Shown piece by piece: positions 29,076-38,071 of a stretch of DNA of 64,000 bases (position 1 is its first letter; each line of letters begins with the position of its first letter). A program made the position numbers and the translations under genes. The DNA comes from Streptomyces cirratus. Lineage in GTDB: Bacteria > Actinomycetota > Actinomycetes > Streptomycetales > Streptomycetaceae. The notes under the pieces were generated by a model. That model saw nothing but the letters and a program-made list of their open reading frames with translations, did not search any database and had not been told where the DNA came from. Where the stretch lies: contig NZ_BMVP01000001.1 in NCBI RefSeq assembly GCF_014650775.1, positions 248,001 through 312,000 of the forward strand. The letters are read 5' to 3'.

Positions 29076-29112
29076 GATGGCCGGCGGGCCGCAAGAATGC
29101 TCCCCCGGCGCG

Positions 29113-29577
29113 TTACGGCACGTGGCGGCGCATGGCGCGGTGCGGGATGCCCGCGTCCTGGAACTCCGGGCCGTAGGCCGCGTAGCCGAGGCGCTCGTAG
29201 AAGCCCAGCGCGTGCGTCTGCGCGCCCAGGTCCACCGCCGTCAGCCCCCGCCGGACCGCCTCCGTCTCGATGGCCCGTACCAGGGCCGCCCCCACGCCCG
29301 TCCCCCGCGCGGCGGCGCTCACCGCGAGCCGGCCGAGGGAGCCGACCTCCGAGGAGCCCGTCTTGCCGAGGGCGCCCGGCCCGTGCAGCAGCCGGCCGGT
29401 GCCCAGCGGCTCCCCGTCCGGCCCTTCGGCCAGTACGTGCACGGCGTCCGCGTCGTAGGCGTCGTACTCGACCGACTCCGGCACGGACTGCTCCACCACG
29501 AACACCTCCCTGCGCACCGCGAAGCACGCCGCGAGGTCCGCCTCGCACGCCGCGACACGGACGGTGAAAGCCGTCAC
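29113..29577 (-). CDS. GNAT family N-acetyltransferase (ElaA-like)
   Basis: 154 aa. [22 protein letters not shown] (residues about 16-38) and the acetyl-CoA loop [18 protein letters not shown] (about 80-97) are typical of ElaA-like GNAT proteins; [23 protein letters not shown] completes the fold. Substrate unknown. GTG at 29577 overlaps the stop of the pseudouridine synthase gene by 4 nt, so it is coupled to it. A longer open frame to 29907 is antisense-type shadow of the preceding gene. Confidence 0.9.
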   Translation of the reverse strand: MTAFTVRVAACEADLAACFAVRREVFVVEQSVPESVEYDAYDADAVHVLAEGPDGEPLGTGRLLHGPGALGKTGSSEVGSLGRLAVSAAARGTGVGAALVRAIETEAVRRGLTAVDLGAQTHALGFYERLGYAAYGPEFQDAGIPHRAMRRHVP

Positions 29578-30515
29578 TCGCTCTCGGCCCGGATCACGTC
29601 CAGGGCGTGCTGGAGGTCCGCCGGGTAGTGGCTCTCGAACTCCACCCACTGCCCGTCCGCCGGGTGCTCGAAGCCCAGGCGCACGGCGTGCAGCCACTGC
29701 CGGGTCAGCCCGAGCCGCTTGGCGACGGTGGGGTCGGCGCCGTAGGTCAGGTCGCCGACGCAGGGGTGGCGGTGGGCGGACATGTGCACGCGGATCTGGT
29801 GCGTGCGGCCCGTCTCCAGCTTGATGTCGAGCAGCGAGGCCGCCCGGAACGCCTCGATCAGGTCGTAGTGGGTGACGGAGGGCTTGCCCTCCTGGGTCAC
29901 CGCCCACTTGTAGTCCGCGCTGGGGTGACGGCCGATCGGCGCGTCGATGGTGCCGCTCATCGGGTCCGGGTGGCCCTGCACCAGCGCGTGGTAGCGCTTG
30001 TCCACCACGCGCTCGCGGAACTGGTTCTTGAGCGAGGTGTACGCGCGCTCGGACTTCGCGACGGCCATCAGGCCGGACGTGCCGACGTCGAGGCGGTGCA
30101 CGATGCCCTGGCGCTCGGACGCGCCGGAGGTGGAGATCCGGTACCCGGCGGCGGCGAGGCCGCCGATGACGGTGGTGCCGGTCCAGCCGGGGCTCGGGTG
30201 GGCGGCGACGCCCACCGGCTTCATGATGACGACGATGTCGTCGTCATCATGGACGATCTCCATGCCCGGGACCGGCTCGGCGACGAGCTCGACCGGCCTC
30301 GGCGGCGCGGGCATCTCGACTTCGAGCCAGGCGCCACCGTGCACGCGCTCGGACTTCCCGACGACGCTGCCGTCGACCGCCACCTTCCCCGCGGCCGCGA
30401 GTTCGGCCGCCTTCGTCCGGGAAAATCCGAACATACGGGCGATTGCGGCGTCGACGCGCTCGCCCTCGAGGCCATCGGGAACGGGCAGGGTGCGGATCTC
30501 GGGAATCGTACTCAC
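29574..30515 (-). CDS. RluA/RluD-family 23S rRNA pseudouridine synthase
   Basis: 313 aa. An N-terminal S4 RNA-binding domain (about 14-65) is followed by the RluA catalytic domain; catalytic D143 is in [13 protein letters not shown], with KRYHALVQG and [11 protein letters not shown] motifs in order. Best matches in role are RluD-type enzymes acting on helix 69 uridines of 23S rRNA; exact sites are inferred. GTG at 30515 ([16 protein letters not shown]). It is 41 nt downstream of lspA, the same order as in many bacteria. Confidence 0.93.
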   Translation of the reverse strand: MSTIPEIRTLPVPDGLEGERVDAAIARMFGFSRTKAAELAAAGKVAVDGSVVGKSERVHGGAWLEVEMPAPPRPVELVAEPVPGMEIVHDDDDIVVIMKPVGVAAHPSPGWTGTTVIGGLAAAGYRISTSGASERQGIVHRLDVGTSGLMAVAKSERAYTSLKNQFRERVVDKRYHALVQGHPDPMSGTIDAPIGRHPSADYKWAVTQEGKPSVTHYDLIEAFRAASLLDIKLETGRTHQIRVHMSAHRHPCVGDLTYGADPTVAKRLGLTRQWLHAVRLGFEHPADGQWVEFESHYPADLQHALDVIRAESE

Positions 30516-30556
30516 CTGTCGAGTATGCAGGACCCGACAGACGGGCAGTCCCGCGA

Positions 30557-31117
30557 TCAGTCCTTGTGGACGGTGCCGTCCGGGTCCAGACCCTTGAAGG
30601 AGAGCAGGACGATCAGGACGCCACCGCACACGATCGCCGAGTCCGCGAGGTTGAACACGGCGAAATGGGTGGGCGCGATGAAGTCGACGACGGCCCCGCG
30701 GAAGATGCCCGGCGAACGGAAGATCCGGTCGGTCAGGTTGCCCAGGGCGCCGCCCAGCAGCAGGCCCAGCGCGATCGCCCACGGCAGGCTGTAGAGCTTG
30801 CGCGCCAGCCGGACGATCACCACGATCACGGTGGCCGCGATACAGGTGAAGATGATCGTGAAGGCCTCGCCGAAGCCGAACGCGGCACCCGGGTTGCGGA
30901 TGGCCTCGAATTTCAGCAGGTCGCCGACGACCTCGATCGGCTGCTGGTGCTCCAGCTTGGCGACGACGACCATCTTGCTGCCGAGGTCGATCAGGTACGC
31001 GAGTACCGCCACCACCAGCAGCGCCGCGATCCGCCGGTGCCCCTTGGGCTCGGTCGGCTCCGGCTCCGCGCCTTCCCCGACGTCGGGCGTACCGATGATG
31101 CGCTCCGCCTCTGCCAC
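30557..31117 (-). CDS. lspA: Lipoprotein signal peptidase II
   Basis: 186 aa; inner-membrane aspartic protease cleaving prolipoproteins after lipidation. Catalytic aspartates are D130 in GNLTDRIFR and D159 in FNLADSAIV; four membrane helices follow a 27-residue charged N-terminal extension. GTG at 31117 (VAEAERIIG) has GAGGG at good spacing, so it is preferred over the ATG at 31138. Probably cotranscribed with the downstream pseudouridine synthase and GNAT genes. Confidence 0.95.
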   Translation of the reverse strand: MAEAERIIGTPDVGEGAEPEPTEPKGHRRIAALLVVAVLAYLIDLGSKMVVVAKLEHQQPIEVVGDLLKFEAIRNPGAAFGFGEAFTIIFTCIAATVIVVIVRLARKLYSLPWAIALGLLLGGALGNLTDRIFRSPGIFRGAVVDFIAPTHFAVFNLADSAIVCGGVLIVLLSFKGLDPDGTVHKD

Positions 31118-31163
31118 GTGAGTCCCTCGAACTAGCACGAACCAGGTTCCCGGCAGGTTCCTG

Positions 31164-31198
31164 GACCCTGACGAGACACGAGGGTACGTCAGGGTCCC
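31164..31198 (-). terminator. Hairpin between the DksA-like gene and lspA
   Basis: Perfect 11-bp arms 31164-31174 and 31188-31198, 13-nt loop, starting 28 bp after the DksA-like stop on the minus strand. It probably separates this gene from lspA. Confidence 0.65.
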
Positions 31199-31226
31199 GT
31201 GAGCCGCGCCGCCTCCCCGGGCCGGT

Positions 31227-32399
31227 TCAGTGCCTCCGCTCCTGCTTCTGCTTGCAGTCCACGCACAGGGTGGCCCGGGGGAAGGCCTGCATCCTGGCCT
31301 TGCCGATGGGCTTGCCGCAGTTCTCGCAGAAGCCGTACGTGCCCGCCTCCAGGCGTTCCAGGGCGCGCTCGGTCTGCTCCAGCATCAAAGTGGCGTTCGC
31401 GGCGAGGGCCAGCTCGGATTCCCGGGTGATGTTCTTGGTTCCCGTATCGGCCTGGTCGTCGCCCGCGCCGTCGCCGGAGTCCCGCATGAGGCCCGAGATG
31501 GCCTGCTCGGACGCCTCCAGTTCGGCGCGCAGCCGCAGCACCTCGCTCGACAGCTCCGACCTGGCCTCGGCGACCTCGTCGGGCGTCCAGGGGTCCTCAC
31601 CGGGGCGTACGGGCAGCTCGCCGGGGGCGGCCACGGGGCCCGGGGCGGTGGAGGCCGCCTTGGGCAGGCCGCTGGTGGCGGCCTCGGCCGTCTTGCGCGT
31701 CGCGCCGGTGCTCTTCTTGGCAACCACTTTGCGGGCTCCAGTCTCTGTCGCGGCCTGCGCCGCCCCCTCGGCCCCGGCCGTTTTGGCCGTGGCCCTGCTC
31801 GCCGTCGTCTTCTTGGCGGCCGTCTTCTCGGCGGCGGCCGTCTTCTCGGCGGCGGCCGTCTTCTCGGCGGTGGCCGTCTTCTCGGCGGTGGCCGTCGCCT
31901 TCTTGGCGGGCGCCTTCTTGGCGGATCCCTTGGCCGCCGGCGCCTTGGTCGCGGACGCCTTCCTCGCGGGTGCCTTGGTCGCTGCCGGCTTGGTGGCCGC
32001 TGTCTTGGTGGCGGATCTCTTGGTGGCGGAGGTCTCGGTGGCGGGCGCCTTCTGCACAGCTGTTCTTTCCACAACTGCCTTCTTCACGGGTGCCTTGGTC
32101 GCGGATGCCTTCTTGGCGGGTGCCTTCTTGGCCGTTGCCTTCTTGGGCTTTGCCTTCTCGGCGGTCGCCTCGCCGGCAGCTGTCTTCTTCCCGGGCGCCT
32201 TCTTCGTGGGTGCCTTTGTCGCCGGTGCCTTTCTCGTGCCCCTCGCGGTGGACGCCGCCGCCCTTTTCGTGGCGGGCGCGGTCGCGGATGCCTTCCTGGT
32301 GGCGGTTCCCTTCCCGGCCGGGGCGTCCGTCCCGGCGCGGGCCCCGGCTGCCTTTGCGGCAGCCTTCTCGGTAGTCCCGGCGGTGTTCTTCGCCACCAT
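31227..32399 (-). CDS. DksA/TraR zinc-finger protein with a long histone-H1-like Lys/Ala tail
   Basis: 390 aa. The C-terminal 120 residues are a DksA/TraR-type module: a helical hairpin ([20 protein letters not shown], then [21 protein letters not shown]) and a four-Cys zinc finger with C358, C361, C379 and C382 ([12 protein letters not shown] ... TLCVDCKQ). The N-terminal 250 residues are Lys/Ala/Thr/Pro repeats (for example [17 protein letters not shown]) like histone H1 or the tail of streptomycete HupS. DksA proteins bind the RNA polymerase secondary channel; the tail suggests DNA or RNA tethering (inference). The ATG at 32399 has GAAGGGG nine bases upstream; a start at 32429 is less likely. 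Part of the tail is an 18-bp tandem repeat. Confidence 0.88.
   Translation of the reverse strand: MVAKNTAGTTEKAAAKAAGARAGTDAPAGKGTATRKASATAPATKRAAASTARGTRKAPATKAPTKKAPGKKTAAGEATAEKAKPKKATAKKAPAKKASATKAPVKKAVVERTAVQKAPATETSATKRSATKTAATKPAATKAPARKASATKAPAAKGSAKKAPAKKATATAEKTATAEKTAAAEKTAAAEKTAAKKTTASRATAKTAGAEGAAQAATETGARKVVAKKSTGATRKTAEAATSGLPKAASTAPGPVAAPGELPVRPGEDPWTPDEVAEARSELSSEVLRLRAELEASEQAISGLMRDSGDGAGDDQADTGTKNITRESELALAANATLMLEQTERALERLEAGTYGFCENCGKPIGKARMQAFPRATLCVDCKQKQERRH
31819..31890 (-). repeat. 18-bp coding tandem repeat in the DksA-like gene
   Basis: Four consecutive 18-bp units (31819-31836, 31837-31854, 31855-31872, 31873-31890) differ only at one base; on the minus strand they encode [12 protein letters not shown] units. 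Such a tract can expand or contract without breaking the frame. Confidence 0.9.
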
Positions 32400-32692
32400 G
32401 GCCGCGGCCCCTTCACATACTGTGATCATTGCTCGCGAATCGTGCCGGAACGATAAATCGGCTCCGGCCCCACGGCAACGGGGCGCGCATCCGTCGCGGC
32501 CAACCTGCATCCGTTGTGCCCATCCGGAAGCCCGGTAATCCGCCCCTCCCGTCCCGACAGCGCCCGGACCGGCCACGTCGGCCCATCCGGGTCACACGGC
32601 GCCCCCGCCGGGACCCCGCGGCGTCGCCGCGCCGCCCGGCAAAACCGGTCGGCCGCGCACCGCCCGGCCCCGTACACTGGGCCCAGCGAAAG

Positions 32693-32955
32693 GCATGGAT
32701 GGGGACGAGTAGCGTCGGACGCAGCCAGGAGCGACCCGGGGACGGTGAGAGCCCGGGGGCGAGCGCGATGTGAAGGATCACCCCGGAGCCGCCGGAAGAA
32801 AGCCGTCCCGACGGCCAGTAGAACCGGCTTCGCACCCCAATGAGGGGGCCACCGGCGCTGTCCGGCGGCCAAGGAGGGTGGTACCGCGGGAGCAGTAGAC
32901 GGCTCTCGTCCCTCCGGACGGAAGTCGCATCCCGCCGGAGGAAGAGTTCAGCCTC
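32693..32955 (+). ncRNA. T-box riboswitch leader of ileS (translational type)
   Basis: The conserved T-box sequence AGGGTGGTACCGCG lies at 32875-32888. Upstream are several stem-loops (GGGGACGAGTAGCGTCGG region near 32702; CCGGCGCTGTCCGG at 32852) and a candidate Ile specifier ATC at 32777-32779 within GAAGGATCACC, the arrangement of actinobacterial ileS T-boxes with a very short specifier stem. Downstream, CCTCCGG (32911-32917) can pair with CCGGAGG (32935-32941), which covers the ribosome-binding site, and no T-tract terminator is present, so regulation is likely at translation: uncharged tRNA-Ile opens the site. The upstream gap 32400-32692 probably holds divergent promoters; I see no gene in it. 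The 5' end is approximate. Confidence 0.9.
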
Positions 32956-35900
32956 ATGACCACACCGCCGCAGTACCGCCCGGTACCCGCCCAGGTCGAC
33001 CTGCCTGCCCTTGAGCACGCCGTCCTCGACTTCTGGCGCGAGAACAAGACCTTCGACAAGACCCTGGCCCAGTCCGAGGGCCGCCCCGAGTGGGTCTTCT
33101 ACGAGGGCCCGCCCACCGCGAACGGCATGCCCGGTGCCCACCACATCGAGGCCCGCGTCTTCAAGGACGTCTTCCCCCGCTTCCGCACCATGCGCGGCTA
33201 CCACGTGGCCCGCAAGGCCGGCTGGGACTGCCACGGCCTGCCCGTCGAGCTCGCCGTCGAGAAGGAGCTCGGCTTCAACGGCAAGCAGGACATCGAGGCC
33301 TACGGGATCGCCGAGTTCAACGCCAAGTGCCGCGACTCCGTCACCCGTCACACCGACGCGTTCGCCGAGCTCACGACCCGGATGGGCTACTGGGTCGACC
33401 TGGACGACGCGTACCGGACCATGGACCCCGAGTACATCGAGTCCGTGTGGTGGTCGCTCAAGGAGATCTTCAACAAGGGCCTGCTCACCCAGGACCACCG
33501 CGTCGCCCCCTGGTGCCCGCGCTGTGGCACCGGCCTGTCCGACCACGAGCTGGCGCAGGGCTACGAGACCGTCGTGGACCCCTCGGTCTACGTGCGCTTC
33601 CCGCTGACCTCCGGCCCCCTCGCGGGCCAGGCCGCGCTGCTGGTCTGGACGACGACCCCGTGGACCCTGGTCTCCAACACCGCCGTGGCCGCGCACCCCG
33701 AGGTCACGTACGTCGTGGCCGGCAACGGCGAGGAGAAGCTGGTCGTCGCCCAGCCGCTGCTGGAGAAGGCCCTCGGCGAAGGCTGGGAGGCCACCGGCGA
33801 GACCTTCACGGGCAAGGAGATGGAGCGCTGGACGTACGAGCGCCCGTTCTCGCTCGTGGAGTTCCCCGAGCCGGCCCACTACGTCGTGAACGCCGAGTAC
33901 GTCACGACCGAGGACGGCACCGGTCTGGTCCACCAGGCCCCCGCCTTCGGCGCCGACGACCTCGCGGTCTGCCGCGCGTACGGCCTGCCGGTCGTGAACC
34001 CGGTCCGCCCCGACGGCACCTTCGAGGAGGACGTCCCGCTGGTCGGCGGCGTGTTCTTCAAGAAGGCCGACGAGCGGCTGACCGCCGACCTCGACGCGCG
34101 CGGACTGCTCTTCAAGCACATCGCCTACGAGCACAGCTACCCGCACTGCTGGCGCTGCCACACCGCGCTGCTCTACTACGCGCAGCCGTCCTGGTACATC
34201 CGCACCACCGCCGTCAAGGACGCGATGCTGCGGGAGAACGAGAAGACGAACTGGTTCCCGGACTCCGTCAAGCAGGGCCGCTTCGGGGACTGGCTCAAGA
34301 ACAACATCGACTGGGCGCTGTCCCGCAACCGCTACTGGGGCACCCCGCTGCCCATCTGGCGCTGCGAGGAGGGCCACCTCACCTGCGTCGGCTCGCGCGC
34401 GGAGCTCTCGGAGCTGTCGGGCACGGACCAGTCGGCCCTGGACCCGCACCGCCCGTACATCGACGCCGTCACCTTCACCTGCACCCACGAGGGCTGCTCC
34501 CTCGAAGCGGTGCGCGTTCCGGAGGTCATCGACGCCTGGTACGACTCGGGGTCGATGCCGTTCGCGCAGTGGGGGTACCCGTACAAGAACAAGGAGCTCT
34601 TCGAGCAGCGCTACCCGGCGCAGTTCATCTCCGAGGCCATCGACCAGACGCGCGGGTGGTTCTACACGCTGATGGCGGTCGGCACCCTGGTGTTCGACAA
34701 GTCGTCCTACGAGAACGTGGTCTGCCTGGGCCACATCCTCGCCGAGGACGGCCGCAAGATGTCCAAGCACCTGGGCAACATCCTGCAGCCCATCCCGCTC
34801 ATGGACCAGCACGGCGCGGACGCGGTGCGCTGGTTCATGGCGGCGGGCGGCTCCCCGTGGGCGGCGCGCCGCGTGGGCCACGGCACCATCCAGGAGGTCG
34901 TCCGCAAGACCCTCCTCACGTACTGGAACACCGTCGCCTTCCAGGCCCTGTACGCCCGTACGTCGAACTGGGCGCCGTCGGCGGCCGACCCGGCCCCGGC
35001 GGACCGCACGGTCCTGGACCGCTGGCTGCTGTCGGAGCTGAACACCCTCGTGGCCGAGGTCACGGAGGCGATGGAGTCGTACGACACCCAGCGCGCCGGG
35101 AAGCTGCTGTCGTCCTTCGTGGACGACCTCTCCAACTGGTACGTCCGCCGCTCGCGCCGCCGCTTCTGGCAGGGCGACGCGGCCGCGCTGCGCACGCTGC
35201 ACGAGGTGGTCGAGACGGTCACCCGTCTCCTCGCTCCGCTCACCCCCTTCATCACGGAGCGGGTCTGGCAGGACATGATCGTGCCGGTCACGCCGGAGGC
35301 GCCGGAGTCGGTGCACCTGTCGTCGTGGCCGGTCTCGGACGCGGCTCTGGTGGACCCGGTCCTGTCCCGGCAGATGCAGCTGGTCCGCCGCCTGGTGGAG
35401 CTGGGCCGGGCGACGCGCGCGGAGTCGGGCGTCAAGACGCGTCAGCCGCTGTCGCGGGCGCTGGTCGCGGTCTCGGGCTTCGAGTCGCTCACGCCGGAGC
35501 TGCACGCCCAGATCACCGAGGAGCTGAACGTCTCCTCGCTGGCGTCGCTCTCCGAGGTCGGCGGGTCGCTGGTGGACACCACGGCGAAGGCCAACTTCCG
35601 TGCGCTGGGCAAGCGTTTCGGCAAGGGCGTGCAGGACGTGGCGAAGGCGGTGGCCGCGGCCGACGCGGCGGCCCTGTCCCTGGCCCTGCGCTCGGGCGGG
35701 GCGTCGGTGGAGGTGAACGGGGAGGCGGTCACCCTCACCCCGGAGGAGGTCATCATCACGGAGACCCCGCGCGAGGGCTGGTCGGTGGCGTCCGACTCGG
35801 GTGCGACGGTGGCGCTGGACCTGGAGATCACGCCGGAGCTGCGGCTGGCGGGGCTGGCGCGTGACGCGATCCGCCTGATCCAGGAGGCCCGGAAGAACTC

Positions 35901-36102
35901 CGGCCTGGACGTGGCGGACCGGATCGCGCTGCGGTGGTCCGCGGCGGACCCGGAGGTGACGACGGCCCTCACGGACCACGCGGCGCTGATCGCGGACGAG
36001 GTCCTGGCGACGGACTTCGCCTCTGGCCCCGCGGACGGCACGTACGGCGCCGAGTTCACGGACGAGTCCCTGGGCCTGACGTTCCGCCTCCGCAAGGCGT
36101 AG
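32956..36102 (+). CDS. ileS: Isoleucyl-tRNA synthetase, eukaryote-like (type 2)
   Basis: 1048 aa, ATG after GGAGGAAGAG. Class I signatures: the HIGH-equivalent GPPTANGMPGAHH (51-63) and KMSKH at 601-605. A Cys-rich insert (CPRCGTG, HCWRCHTA, CTHEGC) and a long editing domain with LLVWTTTPWTLVSNTAV lie between them. The HIGH-region wording and the length are those of the type 2 enzymes found in actinobacteria, eukaryotes and some firmicutes, a group commonly insensitive to mupirocin. It charges tRNA-Ile and edits Val-tRNA-Ile. It is monocistronic, under the T-box, and closed by the terminator at 36117. Confidence 0.98.
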   Translation: MTTPPQYRPVPAQVDLPALEHAVLDFWRENKTFDKTLAQSEGRPEWVFYEGPPTANGMPGAHHIEARVFKDVFPRFRTMRGYHVARKAGWDCHGLPVELAVEKELGFNGKQDIEAYGIAEFNAKCRDSVTRHTDAFAELTTRMGYWVDLDDAYRTMDPEYIESVWWSLKEIFNKGLLTQDHRVAPWCPRCGTGLSDHELAQGYETVVDPSVYVRFPLTSGPLAGQAALLVWTTTPWTLVSNTAVAAHPEVTYVVAGNGEEKLVVAQPLLEKALGEGWEATGETFTGKEMERWTYERPFSLVEFPEPAHYVVNAEYVTTEDGTGLVHQAPAFGADDLAVCRAYGLPVVNPVRPDGTFEEDVPLVGGVFFKKADERLTADLDARGLLFKHIAYEHSYPHCWRCHTALLYYAQPSWYIRTTAVKDAMLRENEKTNWFPDSVKQGRFGDWLKNNIDWALSRNRYWGTPLPIWRCEEGHLTCVGSRAELSELSGTDQSALDPHRPYIDAVTFTCTHEGCSLEAVRVPEVIDAWYDSGSMPFAQWGYPYKNKELFEQRYPAQFISEAIDQTRGWFYTLMAVGTLVFDKSSYENVVCLGHILAEDGRKMSKHLGNILQPIPLMDQHGADAVRWFMAAGGSPWAARRVGHGTIQEVVRKTLLTYWNTVAFQALYARTSNWAPSAADPAPADRTVLDRWLLSELNTLVAEVTEAMESYDTQRAGKLLSSFVDDLSNWYVRRSRRRFWQGDAAALRTLHEVVETVTRLLAPLTPFITERVWQDMIVPVTPEAPESVHLSSWPVSDAALVDPVLSRQMQLVRRLVELGRATRAESGVKTRQPLSRALVAVSGFESLTPELHAQITEELNVSSLASLSEVGGSLVDTTAKANFRALGKRFGKGVQDVAKAVAAADAAALSLALRSGGASVEVNGEAVTLTPEEVIITETPREGWSVASDSGATVALDLEITPELRLAGLARDAIRLIQEARKNSGLDVADRIALRWSAADPEVTTALTDHAALIADEVLATDFASGPADGTYGAEFTDESLGLTFRLRKA

Positions 36103-36116
36103 CCCCTCCGGCCACC

Positions 36117-36152
36117 TGTGGCCCGGTCCCCCACCGGGGGGGCCGGGCCACA
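36117..36152 (+). terminator. ileS terminator
   Basis: TGTGGCCCGG...CCGGGCCACA hairpin with inner CCCCC/GGGGG pairing, starting 14 bp after the ileS stop. Confidence 0.88.
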
Positions 36153-36218
36153 GCCGTACCCCGCGCGGCCCGCTGCGGCCCTGCCACCGTTCCCGCCCCA
36201 AGGCGACACTCCGCGCCT

Positions 36219-36312
36219 GCGCCTCAATCGCCGGCGGGGCGGGAAACACCCAGGCGTCCTCACCCGGCGCCGCGGGCCGCCCGAATTCCAGCCCCGCCGG
36301 CGATTGAGGCGC
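36219..36312. repeat. Inverted pair of dispersed 24-bp repeats
   Basis: GCGCCTCAATCGCCGGCGGG plus GC (from 36219) and its inverted copy ending GATTGAGGCGC (36289-36312) face each other about 46 bp apart. They can form a 22-bp stem. The 318-bp gap between ileS and divIVA holds this, the flanking terminators, and no visible gene. Confidence 0.85.
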
Positions 36313-36343
36313 GAGGTGCGGGGGCGGAGCCCCGGGGACGGGA

Positions 36344-36389
36344 ACGGGCCGGGCCCGGTGCCCCCTGGGGGGAACCGGGCCCGGCCCGT
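36344..36389 (-). terminator. divIVA terminator
   Basis: Perfect 16-bp arms 36344-36359 and 36374-36389, with CCCCC/GGGGG inside the loop, beginning 31 bp after the divIVA stop on the minus strand. Confidence 0.88.
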
Positions 36390-36420
36390 GACTGCTGCTG
36401 ACGCCGCAGAGGCGTACCGC

Positions 36421-37632
36421 CTAGTTGTCGTCCTCGTCGATCAGGAAGCCCCGCATGGGAGACGGCGCCTGCATCGGCTGCGGCGCAGCCGGCCGCACCG
36501 GAGCCATCGGCTGCGTCATCGCCGGGGACATCTGCTGCTGGCCGCCGTAGGACGGACCGCCGCCCATCGGGGAGGGACCGCCCATGGGGGACGGGCCGCC
36601 CATGGAGTGGCCCATCGCACCGGCCGGGGCCATCGACGGAGCCGGCGACGGCGGCAGGGCCGGACCGGACGGACCCCGCGGCGGGGCGAGGGAGTCGTCG
36701 GCCTGGGTCTCCAGCTGGCGCAGCTGCGACTCCAGGTAGGACTTGAGGCGCGTACGGTACTCGCGCTCGAAGCCCCGCAGGTCCTCGACCTTGCGCTCCA
36801 GCGTGGCGCGGGCGGACTCCAGGGAGCCCATCGCGACGCGGTGCTTCTCCTGCGCGTCCCGCTCCAGCGCGTCGGCCTTGGCGCGGGCGTCCCGCTCCAG
36901 GCCCTCGGCGCGGCTACGGGCCTCGCCGACGATCTTGTTGGCCTCGGAGCGGGCCTCCGCGATCGCCTGGTCGGCGGTCTGCTGCGCGAGCGACAGGACG
37001 CGGGCGGCGCTGTCGCCACCGGGGCCCTGCTGCGGGAGCTGCGGCTGCTGCTGGTGCATGGGCTGGCCCATGGGCTGCATCTGCTGCCCCATCGGCTGCA
37101 TCTGCTGGCCCATCTGCTGCCCCATGGGCTGGCCGAGCGGGTTCTGGCCGCCCATGGACTGCTGCTGCATGGACTGCTGCTGCATGGGCTGCTGGCCCAT
37201 CTGCTGCTGGCCCATCTGCTGCGGCTGGCCGCCCATGGTGTGCTGCTGCATGGGGCCGCCCATCGGGCCGGGGCCCTGCGGGCCGTGGCCGCCGGGGCCG
37301 GCGGGCAACTGCGGCTGGCCGCCCGGCAGCTGCGGCGGGCCCATCTGCTGCTGCTGCTGCGGCGGGCCGGATATGGCCGCCGGGACGGGGCCGCCGGGGC
37401 CTCGCTGGTCCTGGGGCTCGGGCTTGCGCATGCCCTGCTGCTGCTGGTTCTGCGCGGCGGCTCGCGTAGCGGCGGCCAGCTTCGCGCGCAGGTCTTCGTT
37501 CTCGCGCAGCAGGCGCGTCAGTTCGGACTCGACCTCGTCGAGGAAGGCATCGACCTCGTCCTCGTCATAGCCTTCTCGCAGGCGGACGGTCGTGAACTGC
37601 TTGTTCCGCACGTCCTCGGGAGTCAGCGGCAT
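36421..37632 (-). CDS. divIVA: DivIVA polar-growth scaffold
   Basis: 403 aa. The N-terminal membrane-targeting domain (LTPEDVRNKQFTTVRLREGYDEDEVDAFLDEVE) and first coiled coil (to about 60) are conserved. A linker (about 60-205) is extraordinarily rich in Gln, Met, Gly and Pro with units such as MGQQMQPMGQQMQPMGQ. The second coiled coil (about 210-310, SLAQQTADQAIAEARSEANK) and a Pro/Met-rich tail ending RGFLIDEDDN follow. It marks hyphal tips and branch sites and directs apical wall synthesis; in streptomycetes it is essential and phosphorylated by AfsK. ATG at 37632. Last gene of the run that starts at sepF or ftsZ. Confidence 0.96.
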   Translation of the reverse strand: MPLTPEDVRNKQFTTVRLREGYDEDEVDAFLDEVESELTRLLRENEDLRAKLAAATRAAAQNQQQQGMRKPEPQDQRGPGGPVPAAISGPPQQQQQMGPPQLPGGQPQLPAGPGGHGPQGPGPMGGPMQQHTMGGQPQQMGQQQMGQQPMQQQSMQQQSMGGQNPLGQPMGQQMGQQMQPMGQQMQPMGQPMHQQQPQLPQQGPGGDSAARVLSLAQQTADQAIAEARSEANKIVGEARSRAEGLERDARAKADALERDAQEKHRVAMGSLESARATLERKVEDLRGFEREYRTRLKSYLESQLRQLETQADDSLAPPRGPSGPALPPSPAPSMAPAGAMGHSMGGPSPMGGPSPMGGGPSYGGQQQMSPAMTQPMAPVRPAAPQPMQAPSPMRGFLIDEDDN

Positions 37633-37714
37633 GTCTTCTTCACCTCTACGTAGTCGTCGGCAGTCGGCAAGACCGTATCGGGATCGTCCCCGCGCGCGCG
37701 GAGAAGCTCATCGT

Positions 37715-38011
37715 TCACACGCTTCTCGCAGCGGTGCTCACGAAACTGATGAGGATGTAAACGATGATCATCAGAACGAAGAAGGACAGGTCGAGTGCCA
37801 CGCCCCCGAGACGCAACGGCGGGATGAAACGCCGGAGAAGCTTGAGCGGTGGATCGGTGACAGTGTAGGTGGCCTCCAGAACGACCACCATCGCCTTGCC
37901 GGGTGTCCATGAGCGTGCGAACTGGAACACGTAGTCCATGACCAGTCGGAAGATCAGCACGATAAGGAAGCACATCAGCGCGATGTAGACCACCTGCAGT
38001 GCGACGCCCAT
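37715..38011 (-). CDS. YggT family membrane protein
   Basis: 98 aa with two membrane helices (about 5-25 and 70-92) flanking a short loop TDPPLKLLRRFIPPLRLGG, the YggT/YlmG signature. The conserved place between sepF and divIVA suggests a link to division or osmotic tolerance, as in other Gram-positives, but the mechanism is unknown. ATG at 38011. Confidence 0.92.
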   Translation of the reverse strand: MGVALQVVYIALMCFLIVLIFRLVMDYVFQFARSWTPGKAMVVVLEATYTVTDPPLKLLRRFIPPLRLGGVALDLSFFVLMIIVYILISFVSTAARSV

Positions 38012-38071
38012 CCCGCGCTTCCCTCTCCCCTGCTCCCGCTCTGTTCCCGGCCCCGTGTCTGACGGATCGGT

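Noticed and set aside
32413..36249. 1278-residue minus-strand open frame opposite ileS
   Set aside because: Antisense shadow of ileS created by high GC; composition rich in Arg, Gly, Val with no domain, and ileS itself is unmistakable.
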